Positions 16,015-25,463 of a stretch of DNA of 57,716 bases are shown in pieces. The stretch lies in the NCBI GenBank assembly GCA_019113005.1, contig DXIE01000043.1, positions 1-57,716 of the forward strand, in the 5' to 3' direction. Every line of letters starts with the position of its first letter. Within the stretch, counting starts at the first letter, position 1. Position numbers and translations under genes: made by a program. The notes below the pieces were generated by a model that made no database searches, had not been told where the DNA came from, and saw nothing but the letters and a program-made list of their open reading frames with translations. The DNA is from Candidatus Butyricicoccus avistercoris. GTDB taxonomy: Bacteria > Bacillota > Clostridia > Oscillospirales > Butyricicoccaceae.

Positions 16015-18183
16015 TTATGGCACAACATGCATCATAACATCTTTAACAGAGCCGTCCTGATTGTATGTATTATCCACATGAATATCTATATTCATATAAT
16101 CATAAATCATTGGTGTAATGAACATTTGCTCATTTTTGTCAATAAATGTTTTATTATCATTGAGCTTATCATAGAAATCGACTGTTTCGCCATCAATTTG
16201 AACTTTTGTACTTCCAACAGTAAACACATAATTTGAACCTCTGTATTTAACCTCTGCTGAATTTGTTTGACTGTTCCACTCAATTTCTGCACCTATACGA
16301 TTACAAAAATCTCTCAATGGAAGCCACAAATGACCTTTTATATATGCCTTAGTTTTAAATGGTTTTAAATGCTCATCAATTACTATTGATTTTGAATTTG
16401 ATGGATTATCAACAGGATATTCTTTATCATCGACAATTACACTTTTTATTTCGTCTGGTTTTATAACGCTGTCTGCCCATGCACTAACTGAATTTTCTCC
16501 CATTCCATCATATTCATATAATTGATTAAATGTTTTTATCTCTCCGTTTTTCATTCTGAAATAAAGATATTGATTATTCCAGCTACAATCATCATACTTA
16601 TCTTGAATTTTATCAGTATAATTTATATTCATTGATATTGGATTATACTTTAATGTTATGCCATCAAACTGAATAGTATATGTTTCCATATTACATTCCA
16701 TTGGAATAAGGATTTTAGGAGAATTTTTTATTCTATCTGTTGATATATAAAAATCCACTTTTTCTTCATTTTGAATATCATTGCATTTTAATACATAATA
16801 CTTTTTGTTTTGTGTGTCAAATTTTTGTTTATCGAGATAACCAACTGAATAACCAGTAGGGCTTGCCTTACTAAAATCAGTAGGTGCAAAATTCATAAAA
16901 TCAATACCAGCAAACGTAGAGTTTCCACGTTCATCGACCTCATTCATTTCTTTTACTGCGTCATCTGTCTTTGCCTCAAATGAACAGATAATAATTGCTT
17001 GATTTTCTACAATTAAATATTGTTCGAGTGTGAACTTAAATCTATCGTCCTCAACACTTTTTTTCTCTGTTTGCACAAAGTCAGCAAGGTATGATGTATC
17101 CCCATCAAATATAGTGTTAAAATATTCGTTATCCATTGCAGCTGCACCAAATGATGTTGTTGCTGCTATCATTATTACCGCTGCCATTGCAGCAGTTCCT
17201 TTTCTGTGTGATTTTTTGTTTGTTATTAGTGTTAATCGCTTTTTCATACCATTTTTACCTCCAAAAAATGTCGTTGTCATATATGACTTTTTTTGCGTTT
17301 CTGTTTTTAGGAATTTTATAAGCATTTCACCATAAAATATTTTTTCACTATAATTTTTTCCCTCAAGTGTTTTTTCGTCACATGATGTTTCACCATCTAC
17401 CTCAATTATTTTTGACATAATATGTACTATTGGATTAAACCAATGTAATGATACAAATATAAGTGTTATAAGCTGATATAATATATCAAATCGTTTAAAA
17501 TGGAACATTTCATGTCTTAATATAAGTTTAAGCTCATCATTTGTATAGTCGAGTCTCGGCAAAATTATATATGGTTTTACAAACCCTATAAGCATTGGTG
17601 TATCAACAACATGTGCTAATCTGATTTTAATTGGTTTTGCTATTTTAAGTTTTGTATATTCTTCATTTAAAATATTGATAATTCTTTCATCATTTACTGA
17701 AACAGACAAGCGTTTTATTGAGCGTTTGAAATAAATATACCTGCCATAGTGCAGCATAAAATATGCTATTACTCCAATAAGCCATATAACAGATAATATT
17801 GCCTGTATATCAACTTGTTTTTTTATGGTTTGTGTTTTTACAACTGGCACATATTCTGTTTTATTATCATTTTCTATACGTTCATAGCTTGTGTATTTTT
17901 CCTCTAATGAGTAAGTTGGTGCGTTTTCATCATACCAATTTTTAAAATCCTGAATTTGAATATTTGACACACTAGGAACAATATTGACATTATAATTTAT
18001 TCCGAATTTTGAAAAAGGAATAAGAAAAACAATCATAACAGCAAGCCATGAATAGTATCTAAAACCAGCTGTATATATTCTGGTTATTGGCTTTGTAAGT
18101 ATAATTAGCAATAATATAACAACTGCTGATTTTAATGAAGCAAAAGCATTTTGTAAAAATATTTCTTTTATAAGCTCCATCAT
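16015..18183 (-). CDS. BlaR1-like M56 membrane metallopeptidase with copper-amine-oxidase-like tail
   Basis: The N-terminal 350 residues resemble BlaR1/MecR1. There are membrane segments near residues 12-30, 44-58 and 130-145, then a zinc motif HEMFHF near residue 225 in the cytoplasmic protease loop. A fourth membrane segment (KGTAAMAAVIMIAATTSFG) lies near 335. The extracellular part has no penicillin-binding motifs. Its last 120 residues look like a copper-amine-oxidase N-terminal (stalk) domain: WLPLRDFCNRIGAEIEWN. It overlaps blaI by 4 bp (ATGA). It most likely senses an envelope signal and cleaves the BlaI partner, but the signal is not known. Confidence 0.85.
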   Translation of the reverse strand: MMELIKEIFLQNAFASLKSAVVILLLIILTKPITRIYTAGFRYYSWLAVMIVFLIPFSKFGINYNVNIVPSVSNIQIQDFKNWYDENAPTYSLEEKYTSYERIENDNKTEYVPVVKTQTIKKQVDIQAILSVIWLIGVIAYFMLHYGRYIYFKRSIKRLSVSVNDERIINILNEEYTKLKIAKPIKIRLAHVVDTPMLIGFVKPYIILPRLDYTNDELKLILRHEMFHFKRFDILYQLITLIFVSLHWFNPIVHIMSKIIEVDGETSCDEKTLEGKNYSEKIFYGEMLIKFLKTETQKKSYMTTTFFGGKNGMKKRLTLITNKKSHRKGTAAMAAVIMIAATTSFGAAAMDNEYFNTIFDGDTSYLADFVQTEKKSVEDDRFKFTLEQYLIVENQAIIICSFEAKTDDAVKEMNEVDERGNSTFAGIDFMNFAPTDFSKASPTGYSVGYLDKQKFDTQNKKYYVLKCNDIQNEEKVDFYISTDRIKNSPKILIPMECNMETYTIQFDGITLKYNPISMNINYTDKIQDKYDDCSWNNQYLYFRMKNGEIKTFNQLYEYDGMGENSVSAWADSVIKPDEIKSVIVDDKEYPVDNPSNSKSIVIDEHLKPFKTKAYIKGHLWLPLRDFCNRIGAEIEWNSQTNSAEVKYRGSNYVFTVGSTKVQIDGETVDFYDKLNDNKTFIDKNEQMFITPMIYDYMNIDIHVDNTYNQDGSVKDVMMHVVP

Positions 18184-18566
18184 TTTTTCTTTTCCTCTAG
18201 CATTTTTTCAAGCTCGCTTATATCCTCCTCACTTATTTTTTTGCTGTCAAATAATGCTTTAACCAAACCTATAATGGAATTTCCGTGTATTTTTTTGAGA
18301 AATTGTTCACTTTCATATTGCACATAGTCTTTTTCTTTTACAAGCGGCGTATAAATATATTCTTTTCCACGCTTATCTTTTGACAAATATTGTTTTGCAA
18401 TAAGTCGGTTAAGAAGTGTTTGCAAAGTTTGTTGTGTCCACTCAAGTTCTGTTTCCTCATCAATTTTCCTCTTAACTTCACTTGTTGATATAGGCACTGG
18501 ATTATGCCATATAATCTTCATAATTTCCAGTTCAGTATCGGGAAGTCTTTTTTCAAAATGTTTCAT
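18180..18566 (-). CDS. BlaI/MecI-family transcriptional repressor
   Basis: A 128-residue winged-helix repressor: LPDTELEIMKIIWHNPVPISTSEV then WTQQTLQTLLNRLIAKQYL, the typical BlaI DNA-binding and wing pattern. The C-terminal dimerisation region carries the usual acidic and lysine-rich helices. It is paired with the M56 protease gene, and two operator-like palindromes lie in its promoter, so it is very likely autoregulated. GAAAGGGG precedes ATG 18566. Confidence 0.93.
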   Translation of the reverse strand: MKHFEKRLPDTELEIMKIIWHNPVPISTSEVKRKIDEETELEWTQQTLQTLLNRLIAKQYLSKDKRGKEYIYTPLVKEKDYVQYESEQFLKKIHGNSIIGLVKALFDSKKISEEDISELEKMLEEKKK

Positions 18567-18585
18567 TTTATCTGCAACCCCTTTC

Positions 18586-18601
18586 TACGACTATTGTCGT
18601 A
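18586..18601. promoter_or_regulatory. BlaI operator 1
   Basis: A perfect palindrome, TACGAC-N4-GTCGTA, lies between the -10 of the blaI promoter and the ribosome site. Confidence 0.75.
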
Positions 18602-18612
18602 TGTTTGATTTT

Positions 18613-18642
18613 ATTTTACACGACAACAGTCGTATTTGTCAA
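18613..18642 (-). promoter_or_regulatory. blaI promoter with BlaI operator 2 between -35 and -10
   Basis: Minus strand: TTGACA (18637-18642), 18 bases, TAAAAT (18613-18618). The spacer contains the second palindrome ACGAC-N4-GTCGT (18620-18633), the same core as operator 1 one face of the helix multiple away (centres about 33 bp apart). Repressor bound here would block RNA polymerase directly. Confidence 0.8.
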
Positions 18643-18654
18643 TATTTTTTTGAA

Positions 18655-18703
18655 CAATAAAAAATGACTTGTCAACTTAATTACAAGTTCACAAGCCATT
18701 TAG
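18655..18703 (-). terminator. Terminator after glnS
   Basis: A 17-bp stem with one or two mismatches (AAATGGCTTGTGAACTT with its partner), loop of 6, then TTTTTTATTG on the minus strand. Confidence 0.85.
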
Positions 18704-18710
18704 CTTAATC

Positions 18711-20366
18711 TTACTTATTTAAAGTTTTTGCAAAACTATCCTTTAGAGTTACAATTCTATTAAATCTGTTTTCACTATCCTTAATAAAGTAGCCCATTCT
18801 TACAAACTGCATTCTAGTACCTTCTGGAACATCTGCAACAGATGACTCAATCTTACAGCCCTCTAGCTTTGTTAGTGAATTAGGGTTTAGATAATCAAGA
18901 TAGTTTGTACCCTCTGGCACACTGCCTGTGTCCTCCAGAGTGAACAGGTGGTCATATAGGTAGCAAGATGCATCAATAGCATGCTTTGCAGATACCCAGT
19001 GAATAGTACCTTTAACTTTGCGACCGTCCGCTGGCATACCGTTTGCGGTTTCAATATCAGCAGTACAGCGAATTTCAATGATTTCGCCGTTTTCGTCCTT
19101 TATAATCTCGTTACACTTAACAATATAAGCACCCATCAAGCGAACTTCACCATCTGGCTTTAGTCGTTGGAACTTTGGAGGTGGAACTTCTGCAAAATCG
19201 CTCTTTTCAATATAAACAGTGCCTGTAAATGGAACTTTACGAGTGCCTGCCTGTTCATCTCTTGGATTGTTTGGAATTTCAAAATATTCCACTTTATCCT
19301 CTGGATAGTTAGTGATAACCAGTTTTACAGGCTCGGTAACAGCCATTCTACGAAGTGCGGTTTCGTTAAGTTCCTCACGAATACAATGCTCAAGAAGTCT
19401 GATGTCTACAAGAGAATTAGCCTTTGCAATACCTGCACGCTTTACAAAGTCTAAAATAGCACTTGGAGTATAGCCACGACGACGCAGGCCGCAAAGAGTA
19501 GGCATACGAGGGTCATCCCAACCCTCAACATGATTTTCAAATACAAGCTCTCTTAGATAACGCTTACTCATAACTGTGTGAGTTACATTAAGTCTTGCAA
19601 ATTCACGCTGTTTTGGGTGGTGTGGCAGTGGACAATTATCAACAACCCATTCATAGAGTGGTCTGTGGTTTTCAAACTCAATAGAACACATAGAATGAGT
19701 GATACCTTCAATAGCGTCCTGAATTGGGTGAGCAAAATCATATAGTGGATAAATACACCACTTATCGCCCTGTCTGTGATGATAAGCACGAACAATACGA
19801 TAAATAGCAGGGTCACGCATATTCATATTAGGTGAAGCCATATCAATTTTTGCACGAAGGGTTTTAGAACCGTCTGCAAATTCGCCGTTTCTCATAGCTT
19901 CAAATAACTTGAGGTTTTCCTCAACTGAGCGGTCACGATATGGACTGTTTTGACCTGCCTGTGTCAGTGTACCACGCTGAGCACGCATTTCTTCCTGAGT
20001 TAAATCACAAACATAAGCCTTACCAGCTTTAATGAGTGCAACAGCACAATCATAACAGGTTTCAAAGTAATCAGAACCATAATAAATACCGCCATTTGGC
20101 TGTTCACCAGTTAGCCAAGCGATATCCTTTTGAATAGACTGTACATATTCATCATCTTCACGCACTGGGTTTGTGTCATCAAAACGAAGATTGAATTTAC
20201 CATTATATTTTTTAGCGATAGACCAGTTAATGTAAATCGCCTTAGCAGAACCAATATGCAAATATCCATTAGGCTCTGGTGGAAAACGGGTATGAATCTG
20301 CTCTGAAAGACCAGCAGCTATATCCGCATCAATAATTTCTGTTAGAAAATTGCTTACATTTTCCAT
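18711..20366 (-). CDS. glnS: Glutaminyl-tRNA synthetase
   Basis: A class I synthetase of 551 residues. It has the GlnRS-type ATP motif TRFPPEPNGYLHIGSAKA near residue 30 and the second signature VMSKRYL near 270, which is the GlnRS form. A C-terminal beta-barrel domain with PVKLVITNYPED recognises the anticodon. It charges tRNA-Gln directly, where most Firmicutes instead use GluRS plus GatCAB amidation. It follows gltX by about 20 bases and probably shares its transcript. Confidence 0.93.
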   Translation of the reverse strand: MENVSNFLTEIIDADIAAGLSEQIHTRFPPEPNGYLHIGSAKAIYINWSIAKKYNGKFNLRFDDTNPVREDDEYVQSIQKDIAWLTGEQPNGGIYYGSDYFETCYDCAVALIKAGKAYVCDLTQEEMRAQRGTLTQAGQNSPYRDRSVEENLKLFEAMRNGEFADGSKTLRAKIDMASPNMNMRDPAIYRIVRAYHHRQGDKWCIYPLYDFAHPIQDAIEGITHSMCSIEFENHRPLYEWVVDNCPLPHHPKQREFARLNVTHTVMSKRYLRELVFENHVEGWDDPRMPTLCGLRRRGYTPSAILDFVKRAGIAKANSLVDIRLLEHCIREELNETALRRMAVTEPVKLVITNYPEDKVEYFEIPNNPRDEQAGTRKVPFTGTVYIEKSDFAEVPPPKFQRLKPDGEVRLMGAYIVKCNEIIKDENGEIIEIRCTADIETANGMPADGRKVKGTIHWVSAKHAIDASCYLYDHLFTLEDTGSVPEGTNYLDYLNPNSLTKLEGCKIESSVADVPEGTRMQFVRMGYFIKDSENRFNRIVTLKDSFAKTLNK

Positions 20367-20387
20367 TTATTTTTCTCCCCTATTATA

Positions 20388-22043
20388 TTATAATGCGTTT
20401 TTGCAAGCCTCTAAACGCTTTAAAACCATATCTTTGCCCATAATATGCATTACACTTTGCAGGTCTGGAGCATTTTGACGACCAGCAACCGCAATACGAA
20501 TAACCATTGATACATCACCAACAGCACCCTTATACTGTTCTGGATTTTGCTTATAAGCCTTGGTTTCAGCAGCATAACCATGCTTTTCAGCAATAGTTTT
20601 CATCTTTTCAAAGAAACCATCTGGAGTATCATTTTCATCAAATACCTGTGCAAAATCATCAAGCATAGAAATAGCATCTTCTTTGCTTAAACGCTCAGGC
20701 ATTGTGTAATCTGGGTTAAATAACTCATCAAACATAAAGTCCATATAAGGCTTTACATCAGTCCAAACAGCTATATCCTTACGAGGTTTTTTTCCGCCTC
20801 TGCCAATCTGTAAAAATGCAATGCTCTTTTCTTTATCTCTTGTAAATAGTGCATTAAATTCGTTGTCATGCTCTTTACTCCAAGCGTCAACTTGATTATA
20901 AACTTCCTCAGCCTTCATATGAGAGATAACATTTTTAGATACATCTGTTAGCTTATCAATATCAAATAAAGCACCTGAACCGCTCATCTTCTTTGTAGAG
21001 AATGGGAAATCATTCATAGGAAGTTCAGGGTTTGCACGACGCCATTCTTCAAAGTTAGAATTTAGCAGTGTCATTAAATATTCAAGTACACAAGCTGCTG
21101 GATAACCCTGTTTAGCATAGAAAGTGAGAGCTAGTTCTGGGTCTTTACGCTTGGACAGCTTACGCTTACCGCCTGTTTCCTCATCAATTTTCATAAGCTG
21201 TGCAGTGTGAGCATATTTAGGAGCTTTCCAACCCATAGCTCTAAACAACTGAAGATGTACAGGCAAAGTTGCAAGCCATTCTTCACCACGAACAACAACA
21301 GTTGTACCCATTAAATGGTCATCGACAACATGAGCAAAGTGATAAGTTGGAATACCGTCTGATTTTAGGATAACAATATCTTGGTCGTTTTCGGTAACTT
21401 CCATTTTACCCTTAACTAAATCCTCGTGTTTGATTTTATTTTCAATGCTGCCCTGTGAGCGGAAACGCACAACATAAGGCATACCCTTTTCAAGCTGTGC
21501 CTCAATTTCCTCTAATGTACGGTCACGCCAAACAGCATATTTACCATAATAACCGAAGTTTTCTTTATTAGCCTCTTGTTCAGCATGAGCCTTTGAAAGT
21601 TCTTCTTCTGTGCAGAAACAAGGATAAGCCATACCTTGTTTCATAAGCCATTTTACAAAAGTTTGATAGATTTCAGCTCTTTGTGATTGACGGTATGGGC
21701 CATAATTACCGATTTCGCCGTCCAAAGTTGCACCCTCGTCGAAAGGCAGACCGAAAGCAGAAAAAGCATCAATAATTGTTTGCACACCGCCTTCAACCTC
21801 ACGTTTGCGGTCGGTATCCTCTATACGCAGATAAAACACACCGCCAGATTGATGTGCTAAACGCTCGTCAACTAATGCACCATAAAGGTTTCCGAGGTGC
21901 ATAAAACCTGTTGGGCTAGGACCCATACGAGTGACTTTAGCACCCTCTGGAAGTTCACGCTTTGGGTAGCGAGCCTCCACTTGTTCTGGGGTTTCAGTGA
22001 TATGCGGAAATAGCTTATCCGCAAGATAGGTATAATCCATCAT
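20388..22043 (-). CDS. gltX: Glutamyl-tRNA synthetase
   Basis: A class I synthetase of about 551 residues. ATP motif VTRMGPSPTGFMHLGNLYGA lies near residue 40, and the KMSKS-type loop GGKRKLSKRKD near 305. GGAG lies 11 bases before ATG 22043. Another ATG at 22052 is only two bases from that site and is unlikely. Upstream of glnS in the same direction, so both glutamate-family synthetases are made together. Confidence 0.93.
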   Translation of the reverse strand: MMDYTYLADKLFPHITETPEQVEARYPKRELPEGAKVTRMGPSPTGFMHLGNLYGALVDERLAHQSGGVFYLRIEDTDRKREVEGGVQTIIDAFSAFGLPFDEGATLDGEIGNYGPYRQSQRAEIYQTFVKWLMKQGMAYPCFCTEEELSKAHAEQEANKENFGYYGKYAVWRDRTLEEIEAQLEKGMPYVVRFRSQGSIENKIKHEDLVKGKMEVTENDQDIVILKSDGIPTYHFAHVVDDHLMGTTVVVRGEEWLATLPVHLQLFRAMGWKAPKYAHTAQLMKIDEETGGKRKLSKRKDPELALTFYAKQGYPAACVLEYLMTLLNSNFEEWRRANPELPMNDFPFSTKKMSGSGALFDIDKLTDVSKNVISHMKAEEVYNQVDAWSKEHDNEFNALFTRDKEKSIAFLQIGRGGKKPRKDIAVWTDVKPYMDFMFDELFNPDYTMPERLSKEDAISMLDDFAQVFDENDTPDGFFEKMKTIAEKHGYAAETKAYKQNPEQYKGAVGDVSMVIRIAVAGRQNAPDLQSVMHIMGKDMVLKRLEACKNAL

Positions 22044-22094
22044 AAAAATCATTTCTCCAAAAAAATTTAAATTTTTCCATATACGATACTAATT

Positions 22095-22122
22095 ATTTTA
22101 TCATAATTCGTCATAATTGCAA
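22095..22122 (-). promoter_or_regulatory. Candidate promoter of gltX-glnS
   Basis: Minus strand: TTGCAA (22117-22122), 16 bases, TAAAAT (22095-22100). It overlaps the very end of the upstream MocR gene. Confidence 0.5.
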
Positions 22123-23525
22123 AGTGCGAATTTTGTCCATGCGTTTTCAAGACATTTAACTGCTTTTTTCATTATATCCTCATTAAGACCTGCATAACCG
22201 AGTACAACGGTCGAATTAGGCTTTTTTTCACATTCAGCTATATAATAATCTGAAATACCATGCAAATGCACTCCATTTTGTGCCGCAAGCTCTACCATTT
22301 GTCTTTCTGAAAGTCCATTTTTAAGTGTTAGCATCAAATGAAGTCCTGCATCTTCTCCCGATATTTCCATAAACTTTGAAAAAGCACTTTTATTTAAAAG
22401 CTCAAGTAAAATATCACGTCTTGATTTATATAAATTTCTAATTCGTGAGATATGACGCTCAAACATACCAGTTTTAATAAATTTTGCAAGTGTATACTGT
22501 TCAAAGCTTGGCACAGTAGAAGAATAAAATCTTAACTCATCACGATATTTTTTTAAAAGGCTTTTAGGTAAAACCATATAACTTATACGAAGTGATGGAG
22601 CTAAACTTTTTGCAAAAGTATTCAAATAAATAACTCTGTCATAGTGGTCAAGTTCTTTCATAGCTGGAATTGGGCGAGATGTATAACGAAATTCAGAGTC
22701 ATAATCGTCCTCTATAATATATCTATCGCCTGTTTGCTCTGCCCATTTTAGCATTTTAATTCTTCTTGCAACGGGCATAACAATTCCTAGCGGGAACTGA
22801 TGTGATGGTGTTAAATATACAACGCTTGCATTGTTTTTTTCAAGCTCGTCTATTTTTAAACCATCTTTATCAAGAGTTATAGGCTTAACATTTGCACCGT
22901 TTGCCTTAAAAACATTATTTAGTTTAGGATAACAAGGGTTTTCCAGTGCATAAATTCTATTTCTTCCAAGCAGCTGAATTAAAAGCATTAAAAGATACTC
23001 AGAACCTGCACCTATAACTATCTGCTCAGGTATTGCATAAATCCCTCTAAACTCAGCTAAGTATCTGCAAATTTGCTGTCTTAACTCTAAAACGCCTTGA
23101 TTAGGTGCAGCAATTAACAGCTTGCTTGCCTTTTCGGTAAGCTCAGAACGCAGTAGCTTTGCCCATGATGAAAACGGAAAACATTCAGTGTCAACCGTAT
23201 TTGTATGAAAAGCATAAAGATAATCTTCGTTTTTAGGTTTTGGGATTTCATAGCTTATAGGCTTAGCTTTTTTATTATGCTCTATAATTTGCTCTGCATA
23301 GTAGCCAGAGCGAGGTTTAGAAATTATATAACCCTCTGCAAGTAGCTGACTGTATGCATTTTCTACGGTTATTTGACTTATTTTTAAATGCTCTGCAAGT
23401 CTGCGTTTGGACGGAAGTTTTTCTCCGCCTTTTATCACACCGTTTATTATGTCCTCTCTAATTGCACGATATAGTTGTTCATACATCGGCAAAATGCCCT
23501 TGTTATTTATATGATAAGTGAGCAT
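22101..23525 (-). CDS. MocR/PdxR-type regulator (GntR domain fused to aminotransferase fold)
   Basis: Residues 1-75 are a GntR winged helix (EQLYRAIREDIINGVIKGGEKLPSKRRLAEHL). The rest is a fold-type-I aminotransferase domain, with YIIEDDYDSEFRY and the probable PLP-lysine in NTFAKSLAPSLRISY. MocR proteins use PLP or a PLP adduct as a signal. The effector is unknown here. It follows the AEC transporter by 16 bases on the same strand, which suggests control of that transporter or a shared substrate. No pdxS/pdxT is nearby, so PdxR itself is not supported. Confidence 0.88.
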   Translation of the reverse strand: MLTYHINNKGILPMYEQLYRAIREDIINGVIKGGEKLPSKRRLAEHLKISQITVENAYSQLLAEGYIISKPRSGYYAEQIIEHNKKAKPISYEIPKPKNEDYLYAFHTNTVDTECFPFSSWAKLLRSELTEKASKLLIAAPNQGVLELRQQICRYLAEFRGIYAIPEQIVIGAGSEYLLMLLIQLLGRNRIYALENPCYPKLNNVFKANGANVKPITLDKDGLKIDELEKNNASVVYLTPSHQFPLGIVMPVARRIKMLKWAEQTGDRYIIEDDYDSEFRYTSRPIPAMKELDHYDRVIYLNTFAKSLAPSLRISYMVLPKSLLKKYRDELRFYSSTVPSFEQYTLAKFIKTGMFERHISRIRNLYKSRRDILLELLNKSAFSKFMEISGEDAGLHLMLTLKNGLSERQMVELAAQNGVHLHGISDYYIAECEKKPNSTVVLGYAGLNEDIMKKAVKCLENAWTKFALCNYDEL

Positions 23526-23541
23526 TTATAACTCTCCTTTT

Positions 23542-24489
23542 TTATATCAGTGCAAAACTTCGCATTATATAAAGTGCAAGTGTCATTGTAAACACTGAAA
23601 CCGCTGTTGTAAGCACAATAATTGAAGAAGAAAGCACATAATCGGCATTCATGTTTTTAGCCATAATATAACCACTTACTGTGCTTGGTGCACCTGTCAT
23701 AATAAGAATTGACACTAAAGCCTGATTTCTAAAGCCCATAAATACAGCTATTGGTAAAAATATAGCTGGTAAAATAACAAGTTTAATAACCGATGCTATA
23801 ATAGTAGGCTTAATTTTTTTAATTGCCTTTGCACCCTCAAAACCTGCACCAATTGTAACAAGTGCAAGCGGAGTTGCTGGAGCTGCAATTAAATCAAGTG
23901 TTTTATTTATCATAGTTGGAAACTGAATTTCAAGTAGTGAAAACGGTAAACCTGCAATTATACCCAATATTATAGGATTTCTCAAAATGCCTTTTAATGT
24001 TGCTCTAATCATACTGTCACCGCCTGCAACTGGCTCATTTGAGCGAACAGTTAGCACAATAACCGCAAAAATATTATAAAGTGGAACGGTTGCAACTATC
24101 ATTAATGGAGCAAGACCTGCATCACCATATATATTTTGAATAAAAGCGACACCTAAAACAGCAAGTGAACCACGAAAAGCACCTTGAGTAAAAGCACCAA
24201 TCATAGTTTTATCTTTCATAAACAGCTCTGCACCGCCCCAAATAGCGAAAACATAAACAACGGTTGATATCATGCAGAATAGAAAGAAAGTAAGGTCAAA
24301 AGTTTCAGTTATTCTGCCCTCTGCTATATCTCGAAAAAGCAGAACAGGTAAAAAAAGTTGAAAAATAACTTTATCCGCACCGCTTATAAAACTTTCTTTA
24401 AAAAATCCACGCTGTTTTAATAAATAACTTAAAAATATAACCGCAAATATCGGCACTGTTGCATTTAAACTGTAAATTAAACTATCCAT
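23542..24489 (-). CDS. AEC (auxin efflux carrier) family transporter
   Basis: A 315-residue membrane protein with about ten hydrophobic segments in two five-helix halves, typical of AEC/malate-permease-like carriers. Visible features include NATVPIFAVIFLSYLLKQ at the start and MTGAPSTVSGYIMAKNMNAD near residue 250. Substrates in this family are usually carboxylates and cannot be read from sequence. I start at ATG 24489 behind GGGGAAA. A longer frame extends into the degV terminator and is not credible. Confidence 0.85.
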   Translation of the reverse strand: MDSLIYSLNATVPIFAVIFLSYLLKQRGFFKESFISGADKVIFQLFLPVLLFRDIAEGRITETFDLTFFLFCMISTVVYVFAIWGGAELFMKDKTMIGAFTQGAFRGSLAVLGVAFIQNIYGDAGLAPLMIVATVPLYNIFAVIVLTVRSNEPVAGGDSMIRATLKGILRNPIILGIIAGLPFSLLEIQFPTMINKTLDLIAAPATPLALVTIGAGFEGAKAIKKIKPTIIASVIKLVILPAIFLPIAVFMGFRNQALVSILIMTGAPSTVSGYIMAKNMNADYVLSSSIIVLTTAVSVFTMTLALYIMRSFALI

Positions 24490-24520
24490 AATTTCCCCAT
24501 TCTTTTTCTCTAATTTCAAT

Positions 24521-24550
24521 AAAAAAGAGCAGCATTTTTTGCCGCTCATA
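24521..24550 (-). terminator. Terminator after degV
   Basis: GAGCGGCA pairs with TGCTGCTC (one G-U pair) around a run of As, then TTTTTTATTG on the minus strand. The stop codon of degV lies within a few bases. Confidence 0.75.
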
Positions 24551-24556
24551 GCATTT

Positions 24557-25417
24557 TTACCATCTAGGTTGTTTTTCTTCAAAAGCAAGACCAACAGCAC
24601 CAGCACCGATATAAGTACCGATAACCGAGCCTACTATATGAAGATTAATTTTAATTTCTGGCACTGATTTTTTAAGCTCTTTTACAAGCTCTTGTGCAGC
24701 AACAGGTGCATCAGTGTGTATAACAATAACTTCTTTTAAACTTTTGGCACATTCAAGGAATTTCTGAACAAGCTTTTGACGAACTTGAGCCGCACCTCGA
24801 CATTTTCCAATATCAGTAGCTTTGCCATCAATAACGGTCAAAATAGGTTTTATACCTAAAAGACTGCCAACTGCCGCACGAACATTGCCAATTCGTCCGC
24901 CTTTTCTAAGGTTTTCAAGAGTATCAGGCACAAAATAAATGGCTGTTGTTTTCTGCATTTGCTCTAGTCTAGCTAAAATTTCATCTATATTTTTGCCCTC
25001 ATTTGCCATTTTTGCAGCAGTTTCAGCCATAAGACCAGTGGCAGTACAGCCGTTAAGCGAGTCCACAACATGAATTTTAGGTACAAAATTTTCCTCTTCA
25101 AGCATTTGAGCGGCAATAGTAGCACTTCTTATAGTGCCAGATAAACCGCTTGAAATAGTTATACAAACAATATGCTTTGCATCTTTATATTTTTTAAACA
25201 CACTGCAAAACATTTCAGGGCTTGGCTGAGATGTTTTAGGAAGTTCGGTTTCTTTAGCGAGTCTACTGTAAAATTGACTAGGTGTTATTTCAAGACCTTC
25301 TAAAAAATTCTCATTACCGAAAGAAACTGTGAGTGGTACCATAGAGAAACCAGCGTTAGCCGCCTGTTCAGGTGAATAATCACAGCTTGAATCTGTTATA
25401 ACAACAATATCTTGCAT
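24557..25417 (-). CDS. DegV/FakB family fatty-acid-binding protein
   Basis: A 286-residue DegV protein: VITDSSCDYSPE at the start, TSQPSPEMF near residue 63, GLSGTIRSA near 93 and LRKGGRIGNVRAAVGSLLGIKP near 170. DegV proteins bind a single long-chain fatty acid. When paired with the kinase FakA they are called FakB and feed exogenous fatty acids into phospholipids. No fakA is in the window. It is 46 bases after fabT with no terminator between, so the two are probably cotranscribed. AAAGGAG precedes ATG 25417. Confidence 0.9.
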   Translation of the reverse strand: MQDIVVITDSSCDYSPEQAANAGFSMVPLTVSFGNENFLEGLEITPSQFYSRLAKETELPKTSQPSPEMFCSVFKKYKDAKHIVCITISSGLSGTIRSATIAAQMLEEENFVPKIHVVDSLNGCTATGLMAETAAKMANEGKNIDEILARLEQMQKTTAIYFVPDTLENLRKGGRIGNVRAAVGSLLGIKPILTVIDGKATDIGKCRGAAQVRQKLVQKFLECAKSLKEVIVIHTDAPVAAQELVKELKKSVPEIKINLHIVGSVIGTYIGAGAVGLAFEEKQPRW

Positions 25418-25463
25418 GTATTAGCTCCTTTCCTGTGCTTAACACATAATAGATGAACATTCA

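Noticed and set aside
16015..18566. BlaI/M56 pair as a beta-lactam resistance system
   Set aside because: The sensor has no penicillin-binding motifs and there is no beta-lactamase or PBP2a gene beside it.
22101..23525. MocR gene as true PdxR
   Set aside because: There is no pdxS/pdxT next to it; only the transporter is adjacent, so the specific name is not supported.
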